From Nocardioides aurantiacus (GTDB lineage: Bacteria > Actinomycetota > Actinomycetes > Propionibacteriales > Nocardioidaceae): DNA of 64,000 bases. The translations under genes were made by a program, and so were the position numbers. Positions 48,118 to 59,756 of this stretch are shown here, in pieces; the first letter of the stretch is position 1; every line of letters starts with the position of its first letter. The notes under the pieces are model-generated. The model did no database searches, was not told the DNA's origin, and worked only from the letters and a program-made list of their open reading frames with translations. The stretch lies in the NCBI RefSeq assembly GCF_003752505.1, contig NZ_RKHO01000001.1, forward strand, positions 3,968,001 through 4,032,000, read 5' to 3'.

Positions 48118-48786
48118 TCAGGCGCTCTGCGCCAGGCCGACGAGGGCGGCGGCGTCGAGCTTGTCCACCCGGGAGTGCGCGCCGGCGAAGTCGTGGCCGG
48201 CGGTGTTGGCGTTGGGGAAGGCGATGACGGTCACGCCGGCCGCGGTGGCCGCCTCGACGCCGCCGAGGTTGTCCTCGATCGCGACGCAGGCGCCGGCCTG
48301 CTCGTCGAGGCGGTCCAGGGCGAAGGCGTAGGCGTCGCGGTCGGGCTTGGGCTGCTCGACCTGGGTGACGTCGACGACCACGTCGAAGCCGCGCAGGTCG
48401 ACGTGGGGCCGCAGCGCGGTGACCAGGGCGTCGATGTTGTCGGGGCTGGTGGTGGTGACCAGGCCGACCTTGAGGCCCTCGCGGTGCGCGGCCTCGATGG
48501 TCTCCACGACGCCGGGGCGGGGCTCCACGCCCTCGCTGATCAGCTTGTCCTGGAAGATCGAGGACTTGGTGGCGTGCACGGCCCGGGCGTCGACCTCCTG
48601 GCCACGCTCCTCGGCGTACGCCGCGACGCGGTCGGCACCGCCGCTGGACTCGAGCATCGCGACGTAGTCGTCGTGCTCCCAGCGCCAGTCGAGCCCGTGC
48701 TGGGCGAACGCCTCGTTGAAGGACTCGCGCTGCAGCTCGGAGGTGTCGGCGACGCTGCTGATCGAACCGAACAGGATGGCGGCCAT
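48118..48786 (-). CDS. HAD-fold protein lacking the nucleophilic Asp, first gene of the mycosporine-type operon
   Basis: A 222-residue HAD subtype IA-like protein. Motif I, normally FDxDGT, reads [20 protein letters not shown]: both catalytic Asp residues are replaced (Gly and Ser). Motif II is present as VTTTSPDN, motif III Lys in [12 protein letters not shown], and motif IV as [16 protein letters not shown]. It therefore cannot use the usual phospho-Asp mechanism and may be a binding or regulatory protein, or use other chemistry. The ATG at 48786 is behind GAGGAGCACCCCC. It lies 41 nt upstream of the cyclase gene on the same strand. A role in handling sedoheptulose phosphate is only a guess. 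Confidence 0.8.
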   Translation of the reverse strand: MAAILFGSISSVADTSELQRESFNEAFAQHGLDWRWEHDDYVAMLESSGGADRVAAYAEERGQEVDARAVHATKSSIFQDKLISEGVEPRPGVVETIEAAHREGLKVGLVTTTSPDNIDALVTALRPHVDLRGFDVVVDVTQVEQPKPDRDAYAFALDRLDEQAGACVAIEDNLGGVEAATAAGVTVIAFPNANTAGHDFAGAHSRVDKLDAAALVGLAQSA

Positions 48787-48863
48787 GGGGGTGCTCCTCG
48801 TGTGGGTGCCGACCGCCCGTGCGACCAGCTTGTTCAAGTAATCAGTGTTTACCCAGAACATAC

Positions 48864-48880
48864 TTCAACATGCTGTTGAA
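48864..48880. promoter_or_regulatory. Palindromic operator in the promoter region of the mycosporine-type operon
   Basis: TTCAACA-TGC-TGTTGAA is a perfect 7-bp inverted repeat. It sits in a noticeably AT-richer stretch (48830-48890), 78 bp upstream of the first start codon at 48786. Nearby on the minus strand are TTGAAG (overlapping the palindrome), GTAAACACTGATTAC and CTTGAACAAG. Exact -35 and -10 boxes could not be assigned. Confidence 0.5.
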
Positions 48881-48915
48881 CTTCCACCACCACCGAAAGG
48901 GTGAGGTGGCGCCGA

Positions 48916-48950
48916 GCCACCAGCCACCCCAGCCACCCCAGCCACCCAGC
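48916..48950. repeat. Short tandem repeat CAGCCACCC(C)
   Basis: Three imperfect copies of CAGCCACCCC lie between the operon promoter region and the 74-nt repeat. No gene is seen from 48787 to 49030. Confidence 0.45.
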
Positions 48951-48963
48951 CGCCCCCGTCTCC

Positions 48964-49037
48964 CATGTAACGCGGGGTTAGTGCATCTGAGGACCCCTGG
49001 GAACGCCTGTACGCGTGGTGTAACACCGCGTTACATG
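48964..49037. repeat. 74-nt palindromic repeat, single unit C
   Basis: The unit starts CATGTAACGCGGGGTTA and ends TAACACCGCGTTACATG; the ends are inverted repeats matching at 16 of 17 positions. Its length of 74 nt equals that of units A and B. The last 7 nt overlap the 3' end of the EVE-like gene and supply its final codon and stop (ATG TAA on the minus strand). The inner TGTAAC-ACCGC-GTTACA is itself a perfect small palindrome. Confidence 0.8.
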
Positions 49038-49501
49038 GGGTGGGTCCGCACCTGTGGCCACCCCGCCTGCAGCGCGGCGAGCTGATCGAGGGTGACGTAC
49101 GACGGGTTGCTGCCGGCCGGCATCCGGAGCACCTCGAGGTCGGCCAGCAGCGGGTGGGCGAGCAGGTCGGCCCGCAGGACCGGTGGCGTCACGGGCCCGA
49201 GGGCGAGCGGGACGACCGGACCGAGGTCGGGGTCCTCGCGCACCGGGCCGGTGACCGTCCCCCGGCCGTGCAGGCCGGCGGGGAAGCGTGGGTCCCGCCC
49301 GCTGACCCAGTACAGGAGCGGCTGGCCGGCGGCCACCAGCGCCGTGCGGTACGACGGGCGCACGCACCGGGTCCCCAGGTCGGCGAACCCGGTGCTCAGC
49401 AACGTTGCGACCTCGTCGTGCCGCGGGTCGCCCTTGAGCAACCAGGCGCCGAGCGAGTCGGCGGTGACGCGGCGGGCCGGGGCGAGGCTCAGGCCGGCCA
49501 C
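49031..49501 (-). CDS. EVE/PUA-like domain protein
   Basis: A 156-residue protein resembling EVE-domain proteins, which bind modified bases in DNA or RNA. AWLLKGDPRHDE opens the domain, PLLYWVSGRDPRFPAGLHGR with GTVTGPV matches the central 'hSG...aivGiG.V' strands, and PVTPPVLRADLLAHPLLADL with EVLRMPAGSNPSYVT matches the C-terminal helix and strand. The fit is by pattern and moderate. The GTG start overlaps the end of the dehydrogenase gene by 13 nt. The stop codon lies inside the 74-nt repeat at 48964-49037, so the natural C-terminus may have been altered by that element. Confidence 0.6.
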   Translation of the reverse strand: MAGLSLAPARRVTADSLGAWLLKGDPRHDEVATLLSTGFADLGTRCVRPSYRTALVAAGQPLLYWVSGRDPRFPAGLHGRGTVTGPVREDPDLGPVVPLALGPVTPPVLRADLLAHPLLADLEVLRMPAGSNPSYVTLDQLAALQAGWPQVRTHPM

Positions 49502-50505
49502 CCCGCGAGGACGACCTTGCCGACAGCACGGCCGGACTCGATGAACTCGTGGGCCTCGCGCAGGGTGGCCGCGCTGATCACGCCCGGGTCGGTGACCGAG
49601 GTGGTCGTGCGGAGCACGCCCTCGTCGACCAGCCGGGCCACCTCGCCGAGCAGGGCGCCCTGCTCGGCCATGTCGTCGGTCCGGAAGGTCGAGCGGGTGA
49701 ACATCAGCTCCCACGCCAGCGAACCCGACTTGCCCTTGAGCGGCATCACGTCGAGCCCGCCGACCGGGTCGTCGATGACGCCGATCCGGCCCTGCGGGGC
49801 GAGCGCCTCGACGAGCTGGTCCCAGTGCTGGTCGGTGTGGGTCAGCGCCGCGACCAGCTCGACCCCGTCGACGCCGATCGCGCGCAGCTCCTCGACCAGC
49901 GAGCTGCTGTGGTCGACGACGTCGTGGGCGCCGAGCGAGCGCACCCACTCCTGGGTCTCGGGGCGCGAGGCCGTGCCGACCACCCGCAGCCGGGTCTGCG
50001 TCGCCGCGAGCTGGACGAGCACCGACCCGACGCCGCCGGCGGCCCCGACGACGAGCAGGGTGCGGCCCTCGCCGCCGCCGCGCTCGACGCCGAGCCGGTC
50101 GAAGAGCAGCTCCCAGGCAGTGATCGCGGTCAGCGGCAGCGCGGCCGCCTCGGCGACCGACAGGCTGCTCGGGCGGCGCGAGACGATCCGCTCGTCGACG
50201 AGGTGGAGCTCGCTGTTGGCGCCGGGCCGCACGATCGAGCCGGCGTACCAGACCTCGTCGCCGACCGAGAACGCCGTGACGTCCGCCCCGACCTCGCGCA
50301 CGACGCCGGCGACGTCGTAGCCCAGCACCTTGACCTCCTCGCCCTCGTCGGGGCCCTGGCGCCGCCGCACCTTGGTGTCGACCGGGTTGACCGAGGTCGC
50401 CTGCACCTCGACGAGGAGGTCGCGCCCCGACGGGCTGGGGTCGGGCAGCTCGACGTCCTCGAGCTGGCTGGCGTCTCCGACGGACCGGTAACCGATGGCG
50501 CGCAC
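49489..50505 (-). CDS. Zinc-binding alcohol dehydrogenase/quinone oxidoreductase-family protein (MDR)
   Basis: A 338-residue medium-chain reductase of the quinone oxidoreductase/zinc-binding type. The N-terminal GroES-like fold (residues ~25-130) has ATSVNPVDTKVRR and KVLGYDVAGVVREVGADVTA; the Rossmann domain has TLLVVGAAGGVGSVLVQLAA and the cofactor-specific VVGTASRPET. There are no Cys-type zinc ligands, so it is most likely an NADPH-dependent enal, enone or quinone reductase. The GTG at 50505 is preceded by AGGAG 5 nt upstream. It is divergent from the sugar operon and partly overlaps the EVE-like gene. Confidence 0.85.
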   Translation of the reverse strand: MRAIGYRSVGDASQLEDVELPDPSPSGRDLLVEVQATSVNPVDTKVRRRQGPDEGEEVKVLGYDVAGVVREVGADVTAFSVGDEVWYAGSIVRPGANSELHLVDERIVSRRPSSLSVAEAAALPLTAITAWELLFDRLGVERGGGEGRTLLVVGAAGGVGSVLVQLAATQTRLRVVGTASRPETQEWVRSLGAHDVVDHSSSLVEELRAIGVDGVELVAALTHTDQHWDQLVEALAPQGRIGVIDDPVGGLDVMPLKGKSGSLAWELMFTRSTFRTDDMAEQGALLGEVARLVDEGVLRTTTSVTDPGVISAATLREAHEFIESGRAVGKVVLAGWPA

Positions 50506-50671
50506 GGGGTCTCCTCTGCTGGTGGGTGTCTCGGGGGGTGCGTACCCAGGACACCACGCGACGTGCGGCCCGACCTGCGCGCGGTCGGCCGGCGTACGCC
50601 TGCCCCTCGCCGGCCTCCTGGCGCGGCCTCCCACCCGGTCCCTCGGGCCCACCCGTCCGGACCGCGTCGCG

Positions 50672-50708
50672 TGTGACCGTTGACACAGGGACCGTCAGCG
50701 CGCACGAT
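50672..50708 (+). promoter_or_regulatory. Promoter and candidate operator of the sugar operon
   Basis: TTGACA (50680-50685) is a perfect -35 hexamer, followed by a 17-nt spacer and a weak -10 CACGAT (50703-50708) that ends 6 nt before the ATG at 50715. TGTGAC-CGT-TGACACA overlaps the -35 as an imperfect palindrome, a plausible site for the SorC-type regulator encoded at the end of the operon. Confidence 0.5.
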
Positions 50709-50714
50709 GCATGC

Positions 50715-51740
50715 ATGACCGATCAGCAACGAATAAACATGCGAGAGCCGCGCTACGGCGCCGGGATCTGGCACTTCGCGAGCTACGTCGACCGCTACGC
50801 CACCGAGGGGTACGCCGATCCGGTGTCGACGCTCGAGGCCATCGAGCTGGCCGGCCAGGTGGGCTCGCTGTCGGTCGTCGACCTCAACTGGCCCTTCGCG
50901 CCCACCGACGTCGACACGGGAGACCTCAAGGCGGCGCTGGCGAAGGCCGGGCTCGGTGCCGTGGCCGTCACGCCCGAGATCTACAACCGTGAGTTCGTCA
51001 AGGGCGGCTTCACCAACCCCGACGCCGCGACCCGCCGCAGCGCGATCGACCTGGTCTCGAGGGCCGCGGAGCTGGCCACCGACCTGGGCTGCGACTACGT
51101 CAAGCTCTGGCCCGGCCAGGACGGCGTCGACTACCCCTTCCAGGCCGACCACGGCCAGCTGTGGCGCTACTCGGTCGAGGCGGTCCGCGAGCTCGCGACG
51201 AACTTCCCCGACATGAGGTTCTGCATCGAGTACAAGCCCCGCGAGCCGCGCAACCGGATGGTCTTCTCCTCCTGCGCCCGCACCCTGCTCGCCATCGAGG
51301 AGACCGGCTGCGACAACGTCGGCATCCTGCTCGACTTCGGCCACTCGCTCTACGGCGGCGAGTCGCCGGCCGAGGCGGCCGGGCTGGCGCTCTCCCGCGA
51401 CCGGCTGTTCGCGATCGACGTCAACGACAACTTCCGTGGCTGGGACGACGACATGGTCGTCGGCTCGGTGCACCTGCTGGAGACCTTCGAGTTCTTCCAC
51501 ACCCTGCACGCCGCCGGGTGGGAGGGCGTCTGGCAGCTCGACCAGTTCCCGTTCCGCGAGGACTCGGTGCAGGCGGCCCGCGACGGCATCGAGACGATGC
51601 GCGGCTTCCACCGGGCGCTGCAGACCCTCGACCACGAGGCGCTGCGCGCGGCCCAGGACGCCCAGGACGCGCTGCTCGCGCAGCGCATCGTCAAGCGCTC
51701 GCTGTACGCCGCGATGGCCGACGTGGCGGCCGGGTCATGA
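50715..51740 (+). CDS. Sugar isomerase/epimerase, TIM-barrel (xylose isomerase-like), first gene of the sugar operon
   Basis: A 341-residue protein of the xylose isomerase-like TIM-barrel (AP endonuclease 2) superfamily, whose members isomerise or epimerise sugars using a divalent metal. The metal-binding carboxylates and His are seen in YVKLWPGQDG, MRFCIEYKPREPRNR, VGILLDFGHSLYGGES, RLFAIDVNDNFRGWDDDM and VWQLDQFPFRED. The ATG at 50715 sits 6 nt after the promoter's -10; a second ATG at 50739 is possible. It overlaps the transketolase gene by 4 bp. With split transketolase and FGGY kinase it matches the D-apiose isomerase position in the transketolase-type apiose pathway; rhamnose- or tagatose-like isomerisation is an alternative. 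Confidence 0.82.
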   Translation: MTDQQRINMREPRYGAGIWHFASYVDRYATEGYADPVSTLEAIELAGQVGSLSVVDLNWPFAPTDVDTGDLKAALAKAGLGAVAVTPEIYNREFVKGGFTNPDAATRRSAIDLVSRAAELATDLGCDYVKLWPGQDGVDYPFQADHGQLWRYSVEAVRELATNFPDMRFCIEYKPREPRNRMVFSSCARTLLAIEETGCDNVGILLDFGHSLYGGESPAEAAGLALSRDRLFAIDVNDNFRGWDDDMVVGSVHLLETFEFFHTLHAAGWEGVWQLDQFPFREDSVQAARDGIETMRGFHRALQTLDHEALRAAQDAQDALLAQRIVKRSLYAAMADVAAGS

Positions 51741-52669
51741 GCAGCCTCACGGCCCCGCTGACCGAGGACGTCTCGGCCGAGCCGCGCGCCCTGGCCGCCG
51801 ACGCCGGCGCCGCCGCGGCGTACCTCGAGGCCGTGGCGCGCCACCGCACCCTCGGCGGCGAGGAGCTCGCCCGGGCCCTGGGCAGGGTGGCCACCGGCGT
51901 ACGACGCGACGTCATCACCACCATCCAGGGCGCCGGCCTCGGCCACGTCGGGGGCGACCTGTCGGTCACCGACATCCTGGTCACGGCCTACTGGCACACG
52001 CTCACGCTCGACCCGACCCGGCCCGACCTCCCCGGGCGCGACCGGTTCGTGCTGAGCAAGGGTCACTGCGCCGCCGCGCTCTACTCCACCCTCGCCTCGG
52101 CCGGGTTCTTCCCGCGGGCCGAGCTGGCGACCTTCGCGCAGCCGATGTCGCCGCTCAACGGCCACCCCAACCGGGTCAAGGTGCCCGGGGTGGAGACCAA
52201 CACCGGGCCGCTGGGCCACGGCTTCCCGGTCGCCACCGGCTGCGCGCTCGGCGCCAAGCTCCTGGGCGAGGACTACCGCACCATCGTGGTCCTGGGCGAC
52301 GGCGAGATGCAGGAGGGCAGCAACTGGGAGGCCGCGATGACCGCCGCCCACTACGAGCTGCACGACCTGACCGCCGTCGTGGACCGCAACCGGCTGCAGC
52401 AGGGCGCCCGCACCGAGGACACCAAGACCCTCGAGCCGCTGCACGACAAGTGGACCAGCTTCGGCTGGGAGACGCGCCGCATCGACGGCCACGACCACCT
52501 CGCGCTCGTCGAGGCGATGGGTCCCTCCACCACGGGCAAGCCGGTCGCGATCGTCGCCGACACGGTCAAGGGCAAGGGCGTGTCCTTCATGGAGGACCGC
52601 GTCGAGTGGCACCACAAGGTCCCCACCGACGAGCAGGTCGTCGCCGCACTCGAGGAGCTCTCCGCATGA
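51737..52669 (+). CDS. Transketolase, N-terminal (TPP pyrophosphate-binding) subunit
   Basis: A 310-residue half-transketolase. It carries the thiamine diphosphate site GDGEMQEGSNWEAAMTAAHY followed by VVDRNRLQQGARTE, the substrate His residues in GLGHVGGDLSVTDIL and LSKGHCAAALY, and GPLGHGFPVATGCALGAKLL. It must pair with the C-terminal subunit encoded immediately downstream; both overlaps are 4 bp. Split transketolases occur in special sugar pathways rather than the housekeeping pentose phosphate pathway; in D-apiose catabolism such a pair (AptA/AptB) acts on apulose 4-phosphate. A 30-residue N-terminal extension precedes the core. Confidence 0.9.
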   Translation: MSSLTAPLTEDVSAEPRALAADAGAAAAYLEAVARHRTLGGEELARALGRVATGVRRDVITTIQGAGLGHVGGDLSVTDILVTAYWHTLTLDPTRPDLPGRDRFVLSKGHCAAALYSTLASAGFFPRAELATFAQPMSPLNGHPNRVKVPGVETNTGPLGHGFPVATGCALGAKLLGEDYRTIVVLGDGEMQEGSNWEAAMTAAHYELHDLTAVVDRNRLQQGARTEDTKTLEPLHDKWTSFGWETRRIDGHDHLALVEAMGPSTTGKPVAIVADTVKGKGVSFMEDRVEWHHKVPTDEQVVAALEELSA

Positions 52670-53652
52670 CCGTCACCGACACCCCCGTCCAGGTCGGCAG
52701 CCCCGACCCGGCCGCCACCTTCGACTGCCGCCAGGACTTCGCCCAGGAGCTGGCCGCGCTGGCCCGCGAGGACGACCGCGTCGTGGCGGTCTGCAACGAC
52801 TCGGTCGGGTCCAGCAACCTGACCGCGTTCCGCGAGGAGTTCCCCGACCGGCTCGTCAACGTCGGCATCGCCGAGCAGGACCTCGTCGGCGTCGGTGCGG
52901 GCCTGGCCAACGCCGGGCTGATCCCCTTCGTCTGCGCCGCCGCGCCGTTCCTCACCGGGCGGGCGACCGAGCAGATCAAGGCCGACGTGGCCTACAGCCA
53001 GCGGCACGTGGTGCTGTGCGGCCAGAGCCCGGGCATGGCCTACGGCGAGCTCGGCCCTACCCACCACTCGATCGAGGACCTGTCCTGGATGCGTGCGGTC
53101 GCCGGCCTGCCCGTCGTCGTGCCCGCCGACCCGCAGCAGACGCGGGCCGCGGTGCGCTGGGCGGCGCAGCTGGGCCGCGGGTCCTACCTGAGGATCCCGC
53201 GCTTCAAGGTGCCGGTGGTCTCCCAGGAGTCCGACGTCTTCGCGCCCGGCCGCGCCGTGGTGGTCCGCGAGGGCCACGACGTCACCCTCGTGGCCGTGGG
53301 CTCGATGGTCTCGCGGGCGGTGTGGGCCGCCGACGCGCTGGCCGCCGACGGGATCTCCGCACGCGTGCTCAACATGGCCTTCGTCGAGCCGCTCGACCGC
53401 GACGCCGTGCTGGCCGCGGCCCGCGAGACCGCGGGCATCGTGACCGTCGAGGAGGCCACCGTGAGCGGCGGGCTCGGCGCGGCCGTGGCCTCGGTCGTGG
53501 CGCAGGAGCACCCCTGCCCGATGCGGATCCTCGGCGTCGAGAACGCCTTCGCCCCCACCGGCAGCGCGAGCTTCCTGCTCGACCACTTCGGGCTCACCAC
53601 CGAGGGCGTCGTCGCGGCGGCCCAGGACGTGGTCGGCCGTGCCCGCTCCTGA
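52666..53652 (+). CDS. Transketolase, C-terminal (pyrimidine-binding) subunit
   Basis: A 328-residue partner of the preceding gene. The pyrimidine-binding domain (residues ~15-180) contains the catalytic Glu in FPDRLVNVGIAEQDLVGVGA and GPTHHSIEDLSWMRAVAGLP, which lines the substrate channel. The C-terminal transketolase domain (~190-320) has DVTLVAVGSMVSRAVWAADA and VTVEEATVSGGLGAAVASVV. Together the two subunits equal one full-length transketolase. ATG overlaps the upstream TGA and the gene overlaps the kinase start by 14 nt, so all are co-translated. Confidence 0.9.
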   Translation: MTVTDTPVQVGSPDPAATFDCRQDFAQELAALAREDDRVVAVCNDSVGSSNLTAFREEFPDRLVNVGIAEQDLVGVGAGLANAGLIPFVCAAAPFLTGRATEQIKADVAYSQRHVVLCGQSPGMAYGELGPTHHSIEDLSWMRAVAGLPVVVPADPQQTRAAVRWAAQLGRGSYLRIPRFKVPVVSQESDVFAPGRAVVVREGHDVTLVAVGSMVSRAVWAADALAADGISARVLNMAFVEPLDRDAVLAAARETAGIVTVEEATVSGGLGAAVASVVAQEHPCPMRILGVENAFAPTGSASFLLDHFGLTTEGVVAAAQDVVGRARS

Positions 53653-55150
53653 CCTCCTCCTGGCCGTCGACCAGGGCACCGGCTCGACCAAGGCGATGCT
53701 GGTCGACCCGACCGGCGCCGTGGTCGCCGAGGCCTCGGTCGCGGTCGGCCAGGCCCACCCCCGCCCGGGGTGGGTCGAGCAGGACGGCGAGGAGATCTGG
53801 GCCAGCGTGCGCGGCAGCGTCGCCGCCTGCGTCGCCCCCGAGCACGCCGGCCGCGTGGCCGGGGTGGCGCTGAGCGTGCAGCGCGAGACGGTGCTGCTGT
53901 GGGACCGGGTCACCGGCACCCCCGTGGCCCCGGCGCTGAGCTGGCAGGACCAGCGCACCGGCGACCGGGCCGACCAGCTCGAGCGAGCCGGCCACGCCGA
54001 CGTCGTACGCGCCCGCACCGGTCTGCCGCTCGACCCGATGTTCTCCGCCCTGAAGGCACAGTGGCTGCTCGACGCGCACGACGCCGACCGGGCGCGGACC
54101 GGGTCGGGGCAGTGGTGCGTGGGCACGCTCGACGCCTGGCTGCTCGCCCGGCTGGCCGGCCCCGCCTCGGCGGAGGTCGTCACCGAGGTCGGCTGCGCCT
54201 CGCGCACCCAGCTGCTCGACATCGGCACCACCGCCTGGGACCCCCAGCTGCTCGACCTGTTCGGCGTCCCCGCCGCCGCGCTGCCGCGCGTGGTCGGCTC
54301 GACCGGGCCGTTCGCGCCCGTCGCCGACCTCGCCCCGCTGCCCGACGGCACCCCGGTGCTGGCCGTGATGGCCGACTCCCACGCCGCGCTGTTCGCCCAC
54401 GCGGGCTGGCGGCCCGGACTCGTCAAGGCGACCTACGGCACCGGCTCCTCGGTGATGGCTCTCGGCCCGCGCGCCTCCTCGGCCTCGGGGGTCTGCGCCA
54501 CCGTCGCCTGGCGCTGCGGCGACGAGACCGCCCTCGCCCTGGAGGCCAACATCCGCTCCACCGGCCGCACCCTGACCTGGCTGGCCGACCTGCTCGACGT
54601 CGACGTCGACGTGCTGTTCACCGAGGCCGCGGCGACCCCGGACAGCGACGGCGTCACCCTGGTCCCGGCGTTCGGCGGCCTCGGCGCCCCGTGGTGGGAC
54701 CGCGACGCCGTCCCCGTGCTGAGCGGCCTCTCGCTCGGCACCCGTCGACCCCAGCTCGCCCGTGCCGCGCTGGAGTCCATCGCGCTCCAGGTCGACGACG
54801 CCGTCACCGCCTTCGCCGAGGTCACCGGACCCCTGGCCGAGCTCGCCGGCGACGGCGGCATGACCCGCTCGACCGCCCTGATGCAGCTCCAGGCCGACGT
54901 CACCGGCCTGCCCGTCCGGGTCGGCCGCACCGCCAACCTCTCCGCGCTCGGGGTGGCCCACCTCGCCGGGCTCGGCCTCGGCTGGTGGACGTGGTCCGAG
55001 CTCGAGGACGGCCTCGGCGCACCCGAGCCCGCGGCCTACCTCCCCGGCGCGGACGACCAGCGCTCGTCCCGGCGTACGACGTGGGCGCGCGAGGTCGCGC
55101 GATCCCGCTTCCGCAGCCCCCGCCACCTCACCTCGAAGGCGACCCCATGA
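53639..55150 (+). CDS. FGGY-family carbohydrate kinase
   Basis: A 503-residue sugar kinase of the xylulokinase/glycerol kinase family, with two actin-like domains. The N-terminal phosphate motif is LLLAVDQGTGSTKAMLVDPT, the sugar-binding segment includes LSWQDQRTGDRADQL, and the second domain has the adenosine motif AELAGDGGMTRSTALMQLQA near residue 400. It phosphorylates a ketose or polyol; in context apulose (D-apiose pathway) is the favoured guess, xylulose the main alternative. The GTG start overlaps the transketolase subunit by 14 nt. Its ATGA overlap links it to the DUF2291 gene. Confidence 0.88.
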   Translation: MPAPDLLLAVDQGTGSTKAMLVDPTGAVVAEASVAVGQAHPRPGWVEQDGEEIWASVRGSVAACVAPEHAGRVAGVALSVQRETVLLWDRVTGTPVAPALSWQDQRTGDRADQLERAGHADVVRARTGLPLDPMFSALKAQWLLDAHDADRARTGSGQWCVGTLDAWLLARLAGPASAEVVTEVGCASRTQLLDIGTTAWDPQLLDLFGVPAAALPRVVGSTGPFAPVADLAPLPDGTPVLAVMADSHAALFAHAGWRPGLVKATYGTGSSVMALGPRASSASGVCATVAWRCGDETALALEANIRSTGRTLTWLADLLDVDVDVLFTEAAATPDSDGVTLVPAFGGLGAPWWDRDAVPVLSGLSLGTRRPQLARAALESIALQVDDAVTAFAEVTGPLAELAGDGGMTRSTALMQLQADVTGLPVRVGRTANLSALGVAHLAGLGLGWWTWSELEDGLGAPEPAAYLPGADDQRSSRRTTWAREVARSRFRSPRHLTSKATP

Positions 55151-55862
55151 CCGACACCCAGGCCGACACCCAGGCCGGCACCCGGAACGACTCCCGGAAC
55201 GACACCCGGGCCGGCACCCGCCCCGGCACCGGGCGCCGCGCGCCCCGTCCCCGCCACGTCGTCCTCGCGCTGCTCGTGCTGCTGGTGGTGGCGATGGTGC
55301 TCTCCACCGACTTCCGCTCCGCCTCGGCGCCGGTGCCCGGCGCGGCCGAGGAGTTCGACGCCGCGGCCTTCGGCGGCGAGCAGTACGCCGACCAGATCAA
55401 GCCCGCGATCGAGGAGGACCCGGTCGAGCTCACCACGCTGGTGCCGATGCTGCTCGACGACCCGGAGGCGGCCGGCGTGGAGTACGGCAACCGCGAGGGC
55501 AGCTCCTCGCCCTACACCTACGCCGTCACCTTCACCGGCACCGCCGCGAAGGCCGAGGGCGGCCTGATGGACGTGGAGGTCGACGGGCTGCCGGGCGACG
55601 TCCGCGTCTCGGTGCAGGTCGGCCCCGCCATCAACGGCACCACCCTGCGCGACGTGACCGGCACGGTGAAGTTCAACGACTTCGTCAACCAGGTCGAGTA
55701 CGCCGACGCGGCGACCGCGCTCAACCAGGAGATGAAGGCCGACCTGCTCGACGGCCTCGACGTCGCCGCCCTGGCCGGCCAGGAGGTCACCGTCGTCGGC
55801 GCCATCGGGCCGCTGAACCCCGAGGTGCTGATCGTGACCCCGGTGTCGCTGGAGCCCGCGTC

Positions 55863-55866
<4 letters not shown>
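55147..55866 (+). CDS. DUF2291-family exported protein
   Basis: A 239-residue protein anchored by one N-terminal helix (residues ~37-53, VVLALLVLLVVAMVLST) with an extracytoplasmic domain. The latter contains EEFDAAAFGGEQYADQIKPA and later VQVGPAINGTTLRDVTGTVK and FNDFVNQVEYADAATALNQE, typical of DUF2291. Members are found next to ribose-type ABC transporters in actinobacteria and proteobacteria; their molecular role is not known. The first 35 residues are a low-complexity run of Asp/Thr/Arg/Asn repeats (DTQADTQAGTRNDSRND), encoded by short tandem DNA repeats. It is coupled to the kinase and ATPase genes by 4-bp overlaps. Confidence 0.8.
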
Positions 55867-59643
<3,777 letters not shown>

Positions 59644-59649
59644 CCCCGA

Positions 59650-59688
59650 GGTGCGGGCGGGACCCGGTTGCCCGGTCCCGCCCGCACC
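59650..59688. terminator. 15-bp hairpin after the binding-protein gene
   Basis: GGTGCGGGCGGGACC (59650-59664) pairs perfectly with GGTCCCGCCCGCACC (59674-59688) around a 9-nt loop. No T-run follows. It lies between the transport genes and the regulator, so it may end or reduce readthrough, or protect the upstream mRNA. Confidence 0.75.
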
Positions 59689-59756
59689 GCCCGTCCGTCC
59701 TGTCCCCGGTCGGTCCGACCGCGCCGGTGGCGCCCCGGACGCGAGAGGATCCCCCC

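Noticed and set aside
48864-48960. Riboswitch upstream of the sunscreen operon
   Set aside because: The dyads are short, DNA-operator-like and partly upstream of any likely transcription start; no known riboswitch core was recognised.
51737-53652. Housekeeping transketolase broken by a frameshift
   Set aside because: The two halves have separate start codons with a clean ATGA overlap and intact domain boundaries, as in genuine split transketolases.
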